From the NCBI RefSeq assembly GCF_904846175.1, contig NZ_CAJGZM010000004.1:62001-126000 (forward strand): DNA of 64,000 nucleotides. Reading direction: 5' to 3'. The notes beneath the pieces are model-generated. The model ran no database searches. It saw only the letters and a program-made list of their open reading frames with translations, and was not told the DNA's origin. Positions 31,311 through 40,624 of the stretch are shown here, piece by piece (positions within the stretch are counted from its first letter, which is position 1; the number at the start of each line of letters is the position of its first letter). This stretch comes from Psychrobacter immobilis (GTDB lineage: Bacteria > Pseudomonadota > Gammaproteobacteria > Pseudomonadales > Moraxellaceae). The translations under genes and the position numbers were made by a program.

Positions 31311-32167
31311 TCACTCATTAAGTTCTGCTTCGATAGCAGCAACTTTGTTTATTAACTGGTTATTAAATTCTAAATGGTCTAAAGAGTAGTGAGCTTTTCG
31401 ATGACAGGTAGGGCACAGAGCGATGACGTTTTGAGGTAAGTCCGCACCACCATCTGCCAACCTAGTTAGATGATGGACTTCCAGATAAGGTCCAGATTTA
31501 GTTTCAAATGGAGCTATCGCATTACATCCCTCGCATATACCATTAGCTCTTTTTTTGGCATACAGCTTAATTGCTGTACTACGGTTCTGAATAGATTGAA
31601 TTTTTTCTTGAGTGCTTGAGTGCTTGCGTGGATTGGTGTTGAGCTTAAGGCAATCTCTCGTAATTGCTGTAACGACTTACTTTTATTAGGTTTAGTGATA
31701 TAAACGGCTTTAGGGGCTTCAACTACTTTGGAAGTCGAGGTTTGAGCTTTATTAATATTTTTATTATTAACCATATCTAGGTGGAAAACGATAGCGTCAC
31801 GAAGCTCGCTATTTCTATCTGGCCGTTCTTCAATATGATGAAAAACATAATTACAATAACCTAGAAATCGTACAAAGCCTTGTGATGTTGATTCGAAAAG
31901 TAGAATTTCTTTATTATTTTTTTGATGGTTATGAATTGCCAGGTTACCTTTGGTCATTTTCATGTCACCTTCTTGACCTTCACCAGTATATCTAAAGGTG
32001 CCGTTAGGATCAAAATCATCAATATAGCCATATTCACCACCAGCATCGCCGGTAAAAATAAATATAAATGGGTACTCGGCAGGCGTTGCTATGCCGCCAT
32101 ATTGTTGGCCTTTATATATACCGTGTATATCAGAACGACGGTTATAAATTTTTCCTATTTCAAACAC
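31311..32167 (-). pseudogene. HNH restriction endonuclease, split by a frameshift
   Basis: The first frame runs 32167-31514 (217 aa) and starts MFEIGKIYNRRSDIHG, with a FIFTGDAGGEYGY and YTGEGQEGDM region resembling the DNA-recognition half of predicted HNH restriction enzymes. Near 31640 the family-like sequence moves to another frame. That frame reads NPRKHSSTQEKIQ, then CEGCNAIAPFETKSGP, then the HNH core EVHHLTRLADGG, NVIALCPTCHRKAH, and stops at 31311-31313. A single lost base in about 31630-31645 would explain the break. In frame 1 the C-terminus is nonsense and lacks the nuclease core. It is AT-rich compared with its neighbours, with no methylase nearby. Confidence 0.8.
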
Positions 32168-32285
32168 TATGGCTTCCTTATTTTTTTATTAAGCTAATAG
32201 AGTTTACTATAGTTGATAAATGTTTTTCTGCTTCTAATCTTTAATTGTAAATTTTGGATTTTATAAAAGCGTATTATGTGATTTT

Positions 32286-32323
32286 AAAAAAATAGCGGTG
32301 CTCTCCAAAGTAAAGAACACCGC
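32286..32323 (-). terminator. Terminator after the YhdH-like gene
   Basis: GCGGTG and CACCGC arms at 32295-32323, followed on the minus strand by TATTTTTTT. It closes the two-gene MDR reductase run. Confidence 0.7.
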
Positions 32324-32357
32324 AACTAATTATAAAATTTAGCTTATAAAATAAAAT

Positions 32358-33362
32358 CTAACCCCGAACATTCACCACATAACGTCCAACCGTCTTGCTC
32401 GCCATAAAGCGATCTAAGTATTCAGGCGTTTGCTCTAAGGTAATCTCTTCGCCATAGCTTTCAAGATTAGGCAACTTCATATCAGTGGCGACACGATCCC
32501 AGATAGCCTTTTTATCCGCCAGTGGAATATAGACCGAATCGATACCGAGTAGGGAAACTGCTCTGGTGATAAAAGGCATGACCGTCATCGTAAATTCAGC
32601 ACCACCCGCCAAGCCACAACTAGTGACTGCGCCGCCAGCTTTGGTTTGTTTGAGCAAGTTTGCTAAATAATCGCCGCCTATCGTATCAATGGCATTTGCC
32701 CATAGCTCACGACCAATAGGTTTGTTACCGATCTCATTGATGGTATCGCGATGACGGACTTCACTTGCGCCAAGCTCTTTTAGATAATCGCTTTGCTCAG
32801 GTTTACCTGAGAAGGCTATTACTTCATAGCCCAGCTGCTTTAAGATAGCAATGCTGATACTACCAACGCCGCCCGTTGCGCCAGTGACCGCTACCGGTCC
32901 ATCGCTTGGTTTTGCGCCCATTTTTTCTAACTTTTGCACACTTAATGCTGCGGTGAGACCGCCTGTACCGTAAATCATCGCTTCTTTTAGTGTTAAAGAA
33001 GCTGGACATTCGACCGCCCAATCGGCTGGGATAGATATCATCTGGCTTAAGCCGCCATCGGTATCCATGCCCAAATCATAACCGAAGACCACGACTTCTT
33101 GACCTGCTTTAAAAGCGCCAGATTTGTCGCTGACCACGACGCCAGCTGCATCAATACCAGGGGTGTGCGGATAGTTTTTGGTGATTCTTTTATTGCCTGA
33201 TGCCGACATCGCATCTTTAAAATTTAACGATGAATAATGCACTTCGATTAATAAGTCATTTTCAGGTAAATCACTGACATGACGCTGTTGAATGCTTTTT
33301 TTAAACTTACCATCGCTAGTTTCTTCAACGACCAAGGCTTTAAAGGTTTTATTATTAGACAT
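32358..33362 (-). CDS. YhdH/AcuI-type NADPH-dependent MDR oxidoreductase
   Basis: A zinc-free medium-chain reductase of the YhdH/AcuI group. AcuI reduces acryloyl-CoA, and close homologs are often labelled quinone oxidoreductase. The 334-aa protein has SSLNFKDAMSASGN (about 50-63), TPGIDAAGVV, AMIYGTGGLTA and the nucleotide loop VTGATGGVGSI (about 158-168). The catalytic zinc cysteines are absent. It lies 66 bases downstream of another MDR enzyme on the same strand. An acryloyl-CoA role is a family-based inference only. Confidence 0.87.
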   Translation of the reverse strand: MSNNKTFKALVVEETSDGKFKKSIQQRHVSDLPENDLLIEVHYSSLNFKDAMSASGNKRITKNYPHTPGIDAAGVVVSDKSGAFKAGQEVVVFGYDLGMDTDGGLSQMISIPADWAVECPASLTLKEAMIYGTGGLTAALSVQKLEKMGAKPSDGPVAVTGATGGVGSISIAILKQLGYEVIAFSGKPEQSDYLKELGASEVRHRDTINEIGNKPIGRELWANAIDTIGGDYLANLLKQTKAGGAVTSCGLAGGAEFTMTVMPFITRAVSLLGIDSVYIPLADKKAIWDRVATDMKLPNLESYGEEITLEQTPEYLDRFMASKTVGRYVVNVRG

Positions 33363-33428
33363 TATGTTAATCCTTTTTCATTGCTTTTTTGATAGATATT
33401 TTATATGACTGAGTTTAAAATGAATAGT

Positions 33429-34406
33429 TTAAGGTTTTAACAGTACCTTACCTTTTTTGCCTGACTGTAATTTGCCATCGACTGCTTTCATGATATCAGC
33501 CAAATCAAATACCGCCTCCACAGGCAGTTTTAATTGTCCATCAACCGCTCTATCAATCAGCTCATTCACCAAACGCTGCTTATTCTCCACACTCATCTCT
33601 TGACTGAGTTTACTGCCCCAAAAGCCTTTCATAATGGCTTGCTTGAAAATCATATGGGTCGGATTAATGACCATAGGCTTGCCTGACATCGCCCCAAACG
33701 CGGCGAATGTGCCACCATGACCGAGTAGCGATAATAAATCACCACTATTTTCACCACCGACAGAGTCGACCGCCGCGCTGATTTTATCAGCGCCGATGAT
33801 AGCTTTGACTTGGTCTTTCCAATCTTCATCTGAAGTGTTGATGTTATTTTTGATACCAAGGCCATCTAATTCTGCTAGCGCATCACTACTGCGTACGAGG
33901 TTAATGGTTTTTACACCGCGTGCTGCCGCTAACATCGCAAGCGATTTACCAACCGCGCCATTGGCGGCATTATGAATAATCCATTGACCGCTTTCCACTT
34001 CTAAAAACTCCAGCAGCATCAATGCACTGAGCGGCATGGCAATCAGCTGCGCGGCCATTTCATCTTCTAAGCTATCAGGAATAGGAAAAACCATATCAGC
34101 GGCGGCGACAAAATATTCTGCCCACGTTGCTTGTACACTGGCAGCCGCCACGCGTTGCCCGACTTTTAGGTCTTTGACCTCACTACCAACGGCATCGATA
34201 ACACCTAATGCTTCGCTACCGCCGATAGCCGGCATCTCAGGTTTAAAGCCGTATTGACCGCGAATGGTAAGTAAGTCATGATTATGGATAGAAGCTAAGA
34301 TAGTTTTGACGCGGACTTCATTAGCCTTAGGCTCTGGGATAGGGCGGTCGCCGAGGCTCAATACTTCAGTTGGTTTGCCAAAATGGTCATAAGTTGCACT
34401 ACGCAT
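33429..34406 (-). CDS. ETR-like zinc-independent MDR dehydrogenase
   Basis: A 325-aa member of the MDR superfamily close in layout to trans-2-enoyl-CoA reductases (MECR/Etr1 type). It starts MRSATYDHFGKPTEVL, then IRGQYGFKPEMPAIGGSEALG (catalytic region, about 44-64), then a nucleotide-binding IIHNAANGAVGKSLAMLAAARG (about 140-161). Zinc ligands are absent. It is the upstream member of a pair with the YhdH-like gene. Substrate unknown; quinone reductase and enoyl reductase are both possible. Confidence 0.8.
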   Translation of the reverse strand: MRSATYDHFGKPTEVLSLGDRPIPEPKANEVRVKTILASIHNHDLLTIRGQYGFKPEMPAIGGSEALGVIDAVGSEVKDLKVGQRVAAASVQATWAEYFVAAADMVFPIPDSLEDEMAAQLIAMPLSALMLLEFLEVESGQWIIHNAANGAVGKSLAMLAAARGVKTINLVRSSDALAELDGLGIKNNINTSDEDWKDQVKAIIGADKISAAVDSVGGENSGDLLSLLGHGGTFAAFGAMSGKPMVINPTHMIFKQAIMKGFWGSKLSQEMSVENKQRLVNELIDRAVDGQLKLPVEAVFDLADIMKAVDGKLQSGKKGKVLLKP

Positions 34407-34553
34407 GATAAATCCTTTTTTTAATTTTAAGTTTGTTCCAAATGTTTTTAACGAGCTAATGAATTTGCAGCCTTCAACAGTAACAAACCCAGCTTACTTA
34501 TCGCAATATCACTTTGGTTAATGAAAGTCATTACCTAGCGATCTTTTTATTAT

Positions 34554-35165
34554 TTAAGGAGAGGAGTCAGCAGCTGACTCAGCTTTACCTTTAATAATCT
34601 GAAAATTACTATCTACAATCTCGGTTAATAACGGCTCACCTTTATCATTCACTCGAAATAGTCCATATTGTGCTGCCTCAAAAGCCTCGCCATGACCTTC
34701 TTGGAAGAAGAAAGCATTGGTCGCTAGCTGCATTGTGCCGTTACGGATACGGTAATGAATGGCCATCTCATCAGTAGCCAAATTATCCGGCTGATTATTG
34801 GCAGCTAAGCGCACAAACTGGCCGACGTTATGTTTATCTAAAGCGACAATGACATAGCCTTGTTCATTAGTAGGATAGCTACCAGGGTCTCTATTTAAGG
34901 CGGCAAATACGTCACGCTCTAGCGCATAGCTAAGCGTCATATAATCGCCCTGCATAAAGCCGCGCGGATCAACGGGTGCCAGTGCTAATAAGACGGTATC
35001 ACCAGTCGCAAGATGGTTTTCATATTTTGCAATATTCATCGTCATCACCACCAATACGAGCGCCAATCCAAGGAGGGCAATAACAATCGTGACGGCCGGT
35101 TTTTGTAGCCAATGCGTCTTTGATGTGTCCTTAATTAAGCGCTTGGTCAAAATTTTATTGTTCAT
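34554..35165 (-). CDS. GDYXXLXY-domain membrane-anchored protein
   Basis: A 203-aa protein with one N-terminal membrane segment (VTIVIALLGLALVLVVM, about 25-41) and an outer domain bearing the naming motif GDYMTLSYAL (about 90-99). It is the last of three overlapping minus-strand genes: its ATG overlaps the stop of the DUF4401 gene by four bases (35162-35165). This trio recurs in many bacteria. The function is not known. Confidence 0.88.
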   Translation of the reverse strand: MNNKILTKRLIKDTSKTHWLQKPAVTIVIALLGLALVLVVMTMNIAKYENHLATGDTVLLALAPVDPRGFMQGDYMTLSYALERDVFAALNRDPGSYPTNEQGYVIVALDKHNVGQFVRLAANNQPDNLATDEMAIHYRIRNGTMQLATNAFFFQEGHGEAFEAAQYGLFRVNDKGEPLLTEIVDSNFQIIKGKAESAADSSP

Positions 35166-36340
35166 GACAGCCGCTCCTGATTGTCGTTAGTGCTCGGTTT
35201 TATATTCGCAAAATAGCCTTTGATAAGTAGCCAGCGCAGCAGTAATAGCGCGATACCGATGACAAGCATGGAAGCGGATTTAACTAGGAGAGTAGTATCG
35301 AGCTGATAGTAATACCAAAAGATATAACCGACCAAAGCGATAACGCCCAGTCCTAACAGCACGCGTTGGCTATTGGCAGTCGCGATAATGATAATTAGGC
35401 TGGTGGCCAATAAGCCTGAGACATAAATGGAGATAACGCCAAGTATTATAATCGCGGCGCTAATCAGCAGTCCTGCTGCTGATAGTAATTTGATGTGATA
35501 GCGCTTAAGAATCAGATAAGCGGCATAAAGGCTGGCAAGCGTTAATAGCCCTTGAGCCAGATAGTAGTTATAGCTAAAGACTTCACCGTAGTTATCAAGG
35601 CTATCAAGGTTATCAAAGCTATTGCCATATTCAGCAGCGATAAAATAGACGGAAATATTGAGCAACACATAGGCGCTCGCATAGCCAATAGCACTACTAA
35701 TGTCAAAGAAGCTGGCGCGCCATTTGGTCGGGATAAATGCAGCTAGCCTATAGCGTTGTAAATGAGTCACGCTAGTGATTAATGCCAATAATCCTAAGCT
35801 TATTTCGGATAAGTGATAATAATTTAATAAGTAAAACAGGCAGCTTAAGGCTAAGGTTGCGCTCAATAAACGATAGATAAAATTGGGTATTACAATAGTC
35901 ATAAACAGTTGCACAAGGAGCAATAGCATTATATTGAGTGGCTCTGCAATCTCACTCGCCAGTAGGGCAAAAGCAATATAACCTTGACCTGCTAGCGTAA
36001 TTGCAAAAGCTAAGCCATTCCAAAAAGGGCTATGGCGACTGCGCGCGTTATAAAATAAGAATCCGCCAATGACGCTTAATAGTGCGCCAATGATAATCAC
36101 CGCCAGCGTACTATCAAGCAAACCAGTGTTATCTAAAATTAACGTTAAAAACCCTATAAAAAATAGACTCGCTAGAATACCGCTCATACCAAAAAGTAAG
36201 CTTATAAACCAAGGGCTGTGCGCTTGAGATGCTGCATTATTTAAAAGCTTATAGTTCACATTGTGCGTATCGATGAGTCCCTGCTGTTGTAATAGTAAAA
36301 GGTTATTATGTTGCTCGTTATTATTGATGTCATTATTCAT
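35162..36340 (-). CDS. DUF4401 multi-pass membrane protein
   Basis: A polytopic membrane protein of unknown function. The ATG at 36340 (392 aa) follows AAGGAGAACAGTC, a strong ribosome site. The longer frame to 36376 lacks one. About ten to eleven hydrophobic segments are visible after an Asn-rich N-terminus (MNNDINNNEQHNN). The start overlaps the end of the DUF2157 gene by 8 bases, and the stop overlaps the GDYXXLXY gene by 4, so all three are translationally coupled and probably work together. Confidence 0.85.
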   Translation of the reverse strand: MNNDINNNEQHNNLLLLQQQGLIDTHNVNYKLLNNAASQAHSPWFISLLFGMSGILASLFFIGFLTLILDNTGLLDSTLAVIIIGALLSVIGGFLFYNARSRHSPFWNGLAFAITLAGQGYIAFALLASEIAEPLNIMLLLLVQLFMTIVIPNFIYRLLSATLALSCLFYLLNYYHLSEISLGLLALITSVTHLQRYRLAAFIPTKWRASFFDISSAIGYASAYVLLNISVYFIAAEYGNSFDNLDSLDNYGEVFSYNYYLAQGLLTLASLYAAYLILKRYHIKLLSAAGLLISAAIIILGVISIYVSGLLATSLIIIIATANSQRVLLGLGVIALVGYIFWYYYQLDTTLLVKSASMLVIGIALLLLRWLLIKGYFANIKPSTNDNQERLS

Positions 36341-37433
36341 GACTGTTCTCCTTAATGATAGAAGAAGCAGTTTCATCGTTCTTTATAAGAGCAACTTTAC
36401 GCAGCCACATCACTGCCGACGAGCTCATGCCAATAAGCAACAAGGCTAATACTAAAAATCCAGCGGCGTCAAAATCATCTAACAGCCATTTACCGACCCA
36501 AAACATCACCACAATAATCATCGAAAACGATAGATAAGTCAGCATCAGTAAATCAATACGGCGCTGACGAAACTGCCAAAACATAAAGCCGCACCAGCCC
36601 AACCACACTAGGATAGCGATGAGCGTTGTCCAGATATTACCACTATCAAAGACCGTGACAATTGCCAGATAAGTCATAAAAAACGTAGGTAATAAACCGA
36701 CGATATAAGTACTCCAGTGTAAGCTGGATTTGGTTTGAGAGCTGTTGATTTGAGCAGTGAATTTTTTAGGGATAATACGATGAAACAGATGGGGAGTAGA
36801 GAAGGGGGTTTTATTATCGAAACTAATCAGCCAACTATAAAAGGCAATAAAATTAAATAGCGCAAGGATGGCTATTTGAGAGATGTTTTGCAGGCTATAG
36901 TTAATAAATTGTAGATTTGCGACATCTAAATAGAGTGCCAAACAAGCATTGATTAGCCCTAACCACAGCAGCCACAGCGCAGGGAAACGTGCAATCATGA
37001 CCCAAGGCGTAATCAGTACTGCCCAACCAAAAAACAGCTGCCACGTATCAGCGCCGGTTTGATATACCTGTCCAAATAGCGCCAATAAGCTACCGGTGAT
37101 GATGCTAGCAATGAGCAACAATAACTGCCGAATCAGTTGAAACTGTCGCCTAAAAGACAGGGCTGCATAAAGCGCAATAGCAATCAACAACGCTCCTTCA
37201 ACCAAAGCAAATTTGCCTATTTTGCCCATATTTTGCCAGTTATAGGCGATAAAGAACACAAGGGATAATACCAGTGCCACCGCGCCAATAATCAGCAGCG
37301 CTTTATCAAAAAAGTCTAGCCACGTGCGTTTACTAGGATAGACTTCTAAGTGTATTGCTGCTGCCTCGGCATTTTTAAGAGGGAGGATATCTTGTTGCAG
37401 TAACTGCTCGATAGTACGCCGTGCGTGGCTCAT
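36333..37433 (-). CDS. DUF2157 membrane protein
   Basis: A 366-aa membrane protein heading the trio with DUF4401 and GDYXXLXY proteins. The N-terminal 45 residues are soluble and helical (RRTIEQLLQQDILPL), as is usual for DUF2157. They are followed by about ten hydrophobic segments starting at LLIIGAVALVLSLVFFIAY (about 46-64). The function is unknown. The order and coupling suggest a shared membrane complex. The ATG at 37433 follows GAGGCGACT. Confidence 0.87.
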   Translation of the reverse strand: MSHARRTIEQLLQQDILPLKNAEAAAIHLEVYPSKRTWLDFFDKALLIIGAVALVLSLVFFIAYNWQNMGKIGKFALVEGALLIAIALYAALSFRRQFQLIRQLLLLIASIITGSLLALFGQVYQTGADTWQLFFGWAVLITPWVMIARFPALWLLWLGLINACLALYLDVANLQFINYSLQNISQIAILALFNFIAFYSWLISFDNKTPFSTPHLFHRIIPKKFTAQINSSQTKSSLHWSTYIVGLLPTFFMTYLAIVTVFDSGNIWTTLIAILVWLGWCGFMFWQFRQRRIDLLMLTYLSFSMIIVVMFWVGKWLLDDFDAAGFLVLALLLIGMSSSAVMWLRKVALIKNDETASSIIKENSHE

Positions 37434-37548
37434 AGTCGCCTCTGATTAAAAACAGTTTGTAGCCTATCTTAGCTGTTTTTACGCCGGCATAATGTACTAA
37501 AGTTTATAATTTACTATCTTTTATAACTTACTAACCTTTATAAAGGCT

Positions 37549-37803
37549 TTAATAAAACTCGATACGGCTTAGTAGGTGCTCTTGAATTAAATAGGCGCAA
37601 ATATAAGCGCTCGGCCAAGCAACCATAAAGGCATACTTCCACGAGTTAAACAGGGTAATAAAGAAGCCTTCGACAAACCCTACGTTAATCAGTAGCAGGG
37701 CCGTCGAGATAATCGTCGACATCATCAGCGCCATTAAAAAGGTGAAAATCAGCCGATAGTATTTGCGCCGCGTGCGTATTCTGACGGTCGGGAATTTTGC
37801 CAT
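37549..37803 (-). CDS. DUF2798-like small membrane protein
   Basis: An 84-aa protein starting with the ATG at 37803 (MAKFPTVRIRTRRKYYRL). The longer frame to 37890 adds 29 unlike residues. It has two membrane segments (about 19-41 and 50-73), the first with LMALMMSTIISTALLLIN and the second ending WPSAYICAYL, the pattern of DUF2798 proteins. Function unknown. It lies 115 bases beyond the start side of the DUF2157 operon on the same strand. Confidence 0.7.
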   Translation of the reverse strand: MAKFPTVRIRTRRKYYRLIFTFLMALMMSTIISTALLLINVGFVEGFFITLFNSWKYAFMVAWPSAYICAYLIQEHLLSRIEFY

Positions 37804-38082
37804 AATGTTCTGTTGTCCTGCTTGATGAGAGCCACGTTTAAAGGGTGTTATAAACGTGATTTTGCGATGAGAGAGGATGATATAAAGCATTGCTCATGCT
37901 TAGCGGCGACTATGATAACGCGTGATGACGGCGAGGTAAAATGGTTATTATCAATCATAAAGTTCGCCTTATTATATTGTTATCATTCAGTTTTAATGCT
38001 TCGCTGCTATTCAGGCTTATTAAGTGAACTTTAATGCTATTTAAAATAACCTTCTTTTTAAACAATTGTACAAGGATAAAAA

Positions 38083-38832
38083 ATGTCTGCCAATCAAAGT
38101 AATGCAGCGAAACAGTCCCCGTCCAAAACCTTATCTAAACAAAGAACGCTTGGCATCATCGGTGGCATGAGTTGGGAGAGTACCGAAATCTATTATCGAC
38201 TGATAAATGAAGGCATCAAGGCTAAGTTGGGTAATTTGCATTCAGCATATTTACTAATTCATAGCGTGGACTTTGCGGCGATTGAGGCGCTGCAAGCTAC
38301 AGGTGCGTGGGATGAAATGGGCGCAATATTAGCCAATAGCGGCAAACGTCTACAAGCGGCTGGCGCGAAAGGTTTACTTATCGCGACTAATACCATGCAT
38401 AAAGTTGTCGATGATGTCCAAGCCGCGACTAACCTGCCGATTATTCATATTGCCGATGTCACGGCTGCTGCGATTAAGCACCAAGGTCTGACCAAAGTAG
38501 CGCTACTTGGGACTCAGTTCACCATAACGCAGGACTTTTATAAGCAGCGCTTGATTGATGCAGGCTTGCAAGTGTTGATACCAGAAAATGACGCACGGGC
38601 AGAGGTACATCGCATTATTTATGAGGAGCTATGTCAAGGTCAGCTACTTGCTAGCTCACGCCAGTATTATCAGCAAGTGATTCAGGATTTAGCGAATAAA
38701 GGTGCAGAGGGCATCATATTAGGCTGTACCGAAATTGGACTGCTGATTCAGCAAGCAGACAGCCCCATTCCCGTATTTGATACCACCGTTATTCATGCCG
38801 CTGCAGCGGTGGATTTTTTACTCAGTCATTGA
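38083..38832 (+). CDS. Aspartate/glutamate racemase-family protein (YgeA/RacX-like)
   Basis: A 249-aa amino-acid racemase of the Asp/Glu superfamily. It begins with a polar tail and then GIIGGMSWESTEIYYR (about 24-39). In the place of the first catalytic cysteine it has threonine (IATNTMHKV). The second cysteine is kept (ILGCTEIGLL). A Thr/Cys pair is also found in E. coli YgeA, a broad-spectrum amino-acid racemase, so this is not necessarily a lost enzyme. The ATG at 38083 follows AAGGATAAAA. The substrate is unknown. Confidence 0.88.
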   Translation: MSANQSNAAKQSPSKTLSKQRTLGIIGGMSWESTEIYYRLINEGIKAKLGNLHSAYLLIHSVDFAAIEALQATGAWDEMGAILANSGKRLQAAGAKGLLIATNTMHKVVDDVQAATNLPIIHIADVTAAAIKHQGLTKVALLGTQFTITQDFYKQRLIDAGLQVLIPENDARAEVHRIIYEELCQGQLLASSRQYYQQVIQDLANKGAEGIILGCTEIGLLIQQADSPIPVFDTTVIHAAAAVDFLLSH

Positions 38833-38870
38833 TTTAAAAAATTTGAGCTTAAACTAATTGAACTTACTAT

Positions 38871-40451
38871 CTATAAACCACGCGATGAGCGTTTATGCTT
38901 TCTTGTCATACGATGTTTCTGTAGTCGTCTTTGCAGTCGTCGACGCAACCTTGTAATACGGCGTAAAGAGGACAGTTTCCATACCGTGGTCGGTAAAATA
39001 TCACGAAACGAGGCACTGGTGCCGGTATGAGCGCGAAACTCCTCCGACCTTTGCGCCGCTTCTTCTGCGGGCATGTTTTTACCTTTGCGCCAGCCACCGT
39101 ACAGATATAATCCCGCCCCCATCAGAGCAGTTGCTACCATGCCTGCTGGAAACGACAGCCAAAGCGCATCGGTTCCAAGGAACGGATAAAGCCCAAAAGC
39201 AAAGCCAAGACGCACAGGATACATCGAAATCACCATGACGATTAGTGGCCAAATCACATAGCCATTGGCACGCATGGTGCCAAACAGCACTTGTGCTATA
39301 CCAAAAAAGATAAAGCCCCATGTCGCCATCAACTGAATATGACGCCCAATCGGCACCGCTGCGCTGTCACTACCAAGGAAAAGCCCCAAAATAGTGTCAT
39401 CAAAAATGCTCAAAACCCCGATTATAGCGCCTGTTAATATCACATTAAAAATAAGCCCCCAGCGGGTAATTCCTGCAACCCTATGCCATTGATTGGCACC
39501 GATATTCTGTGCGACCATCGCACTGGCCGCAGCACTTAGCGCCATTGCCGGCATCTGCACGTAGGTCCAAAGCTGCTGGGTTGCGCTGTAAGCGGCCGTT
39601 GTCTGTACCCCTTCACGGTTAATCAGCGACAGCATCGTTAATGCTGCTGAAGAGATAACAATCATCTGCAAGCCCATCGGCAATCCCTTTGAAAACATCG
39701 ACTTTAGGATGTCCCGATCTGCACGCAAAAAACGCAGCTCTGGCAATTTAAGTGTCAGCACAGAACCACGCAGATACATGGTCACGACCATACCAATTAG
39801 CGCTAGTGTGTTGGCGACGGCGGTTGCAAAGGCCGAGCCAAATATACCCCATTCAGGAAAGGGGCCTAGTCCCAAAATCAGTACCGGCGTCAAAATCAGG
39901 TCGATAATTACCGATATAATGATAAACCAAAGCGGCGTCGTAGAATCACCCGTTCCGCGTAGTGCCATCATTATCAGCGTAAAGGTCAATGTGACAGGCA
40001 TCGCCACAAAAATCATCCGCAGATAGGTCAGGGCAAGATCTACCGCACTTGGAGGCGTCCCGAGCAGCTCAAGGAGCAGTGGAGCAAATATCCACCCGAT
40101 TGCCGATACCAATATACTGATCGGAATAATGCTACCCAGCGCCGTGCCCATGGTTTTTTTGACTATAGTATCGTTACGGCTACCCATGGCCTGACCAATC
40201 AAAATAGTCGCCGCCATACCAAAACCGAAAACGAATGAGATCAGGATAAACATCAAGATATTACCGTTTGCAGTTGCTGCCAGCGCTTCTTCGCCTAAAA
40301 ACCGGCCTACCCAGACGGCATTAATCGAGCCGTTCAACGACTGCAGGGCTGATGAGCCAAGGGTTGGTAGGGCAAACAGCAGCATGGTTTTAGCAATCGA
40401 ACCTTGGGTGAGGTCACGGCTTTTATCAGTGGAGGTAGTTGTTTTACTCAA
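38871..40451 (-). CDS. MATE-family efflux transporter
   Basis: A 526-aa multidrug or toxin exporter with twelve expected membrane helices, driven by a Na+ or H+ gradient. Repeated MATE features are visible: LFALPTLGSSALQSLNG (about 28-44), GQAMGS (about 86-91) and ALRGTGDSTTPLW (about 163-175). After the last helix (about 455) there is a basic tail of about 45 residues dense in Arg and Lys (RRITRLRRRLQRRLQKHR). That tail is not typical of MATE proteins. The gene is slightly more GC-rich than its neighbours. Substrates unknown. Confidence 0.88.
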   Translation of the reverse strand: MSKTTTSTDKSRDLTQGSIAKTMLLFALPTLGSSALQSLNGSINAVWVGRFLGEEALAATANGNILMFILISFVFGFGMAATILIGQAMGSRNDTIVKKTMGTALGSIIPISILVSAIGWIFAPLLLELLGTPPSAVDLALTYLRMIFVAMPVTLTFTLIMMALRGTGDSTTPLWFIIISVIIDLILTPVLILGLGPFPEWGIFGSAFATAVANTLALIGMVVTMYLRGSVLTLKLPELRFLRADRDILKSMFSKGLPMGLQMIVISSAALTMLSLINREGVQTTAAYSATQQLWTYVQMPAMALSAAASAMVAQNIGANQWHRVAGITRWGLIFNVILTGAIIGVLSIFDDTILGLFLGSDSAAVPIGRHIQLMATWGFIFFGIAQVLFGTMRANGYVIWPLIVMVISMYPVRLGFAFGLYPFLGTDALWLSFPAGMVATALMGAGLYLYGGWRKGKNMPAEEAAQRSEEFRAHTGTSASFRDILPTTVWKLSSLRRITRLRRRLQRRLQKHRMTRKHKRSSRGL

Positions 40452-40624
40452 TGTTTATCCTTTTGCGCCATCCAAGTTGGCTTTATTTAATGACATAAAA
40501 ACCCTTATTATAAATGACCTTGCTTGTAGCATCTTGGTTAGACTGGTAACATTTTTTTATATAATGTATTAGGACGTGTCCTCAATTCAATCGACAGACA
40601 TCTAAATGGGCTAAAAATGACAAT

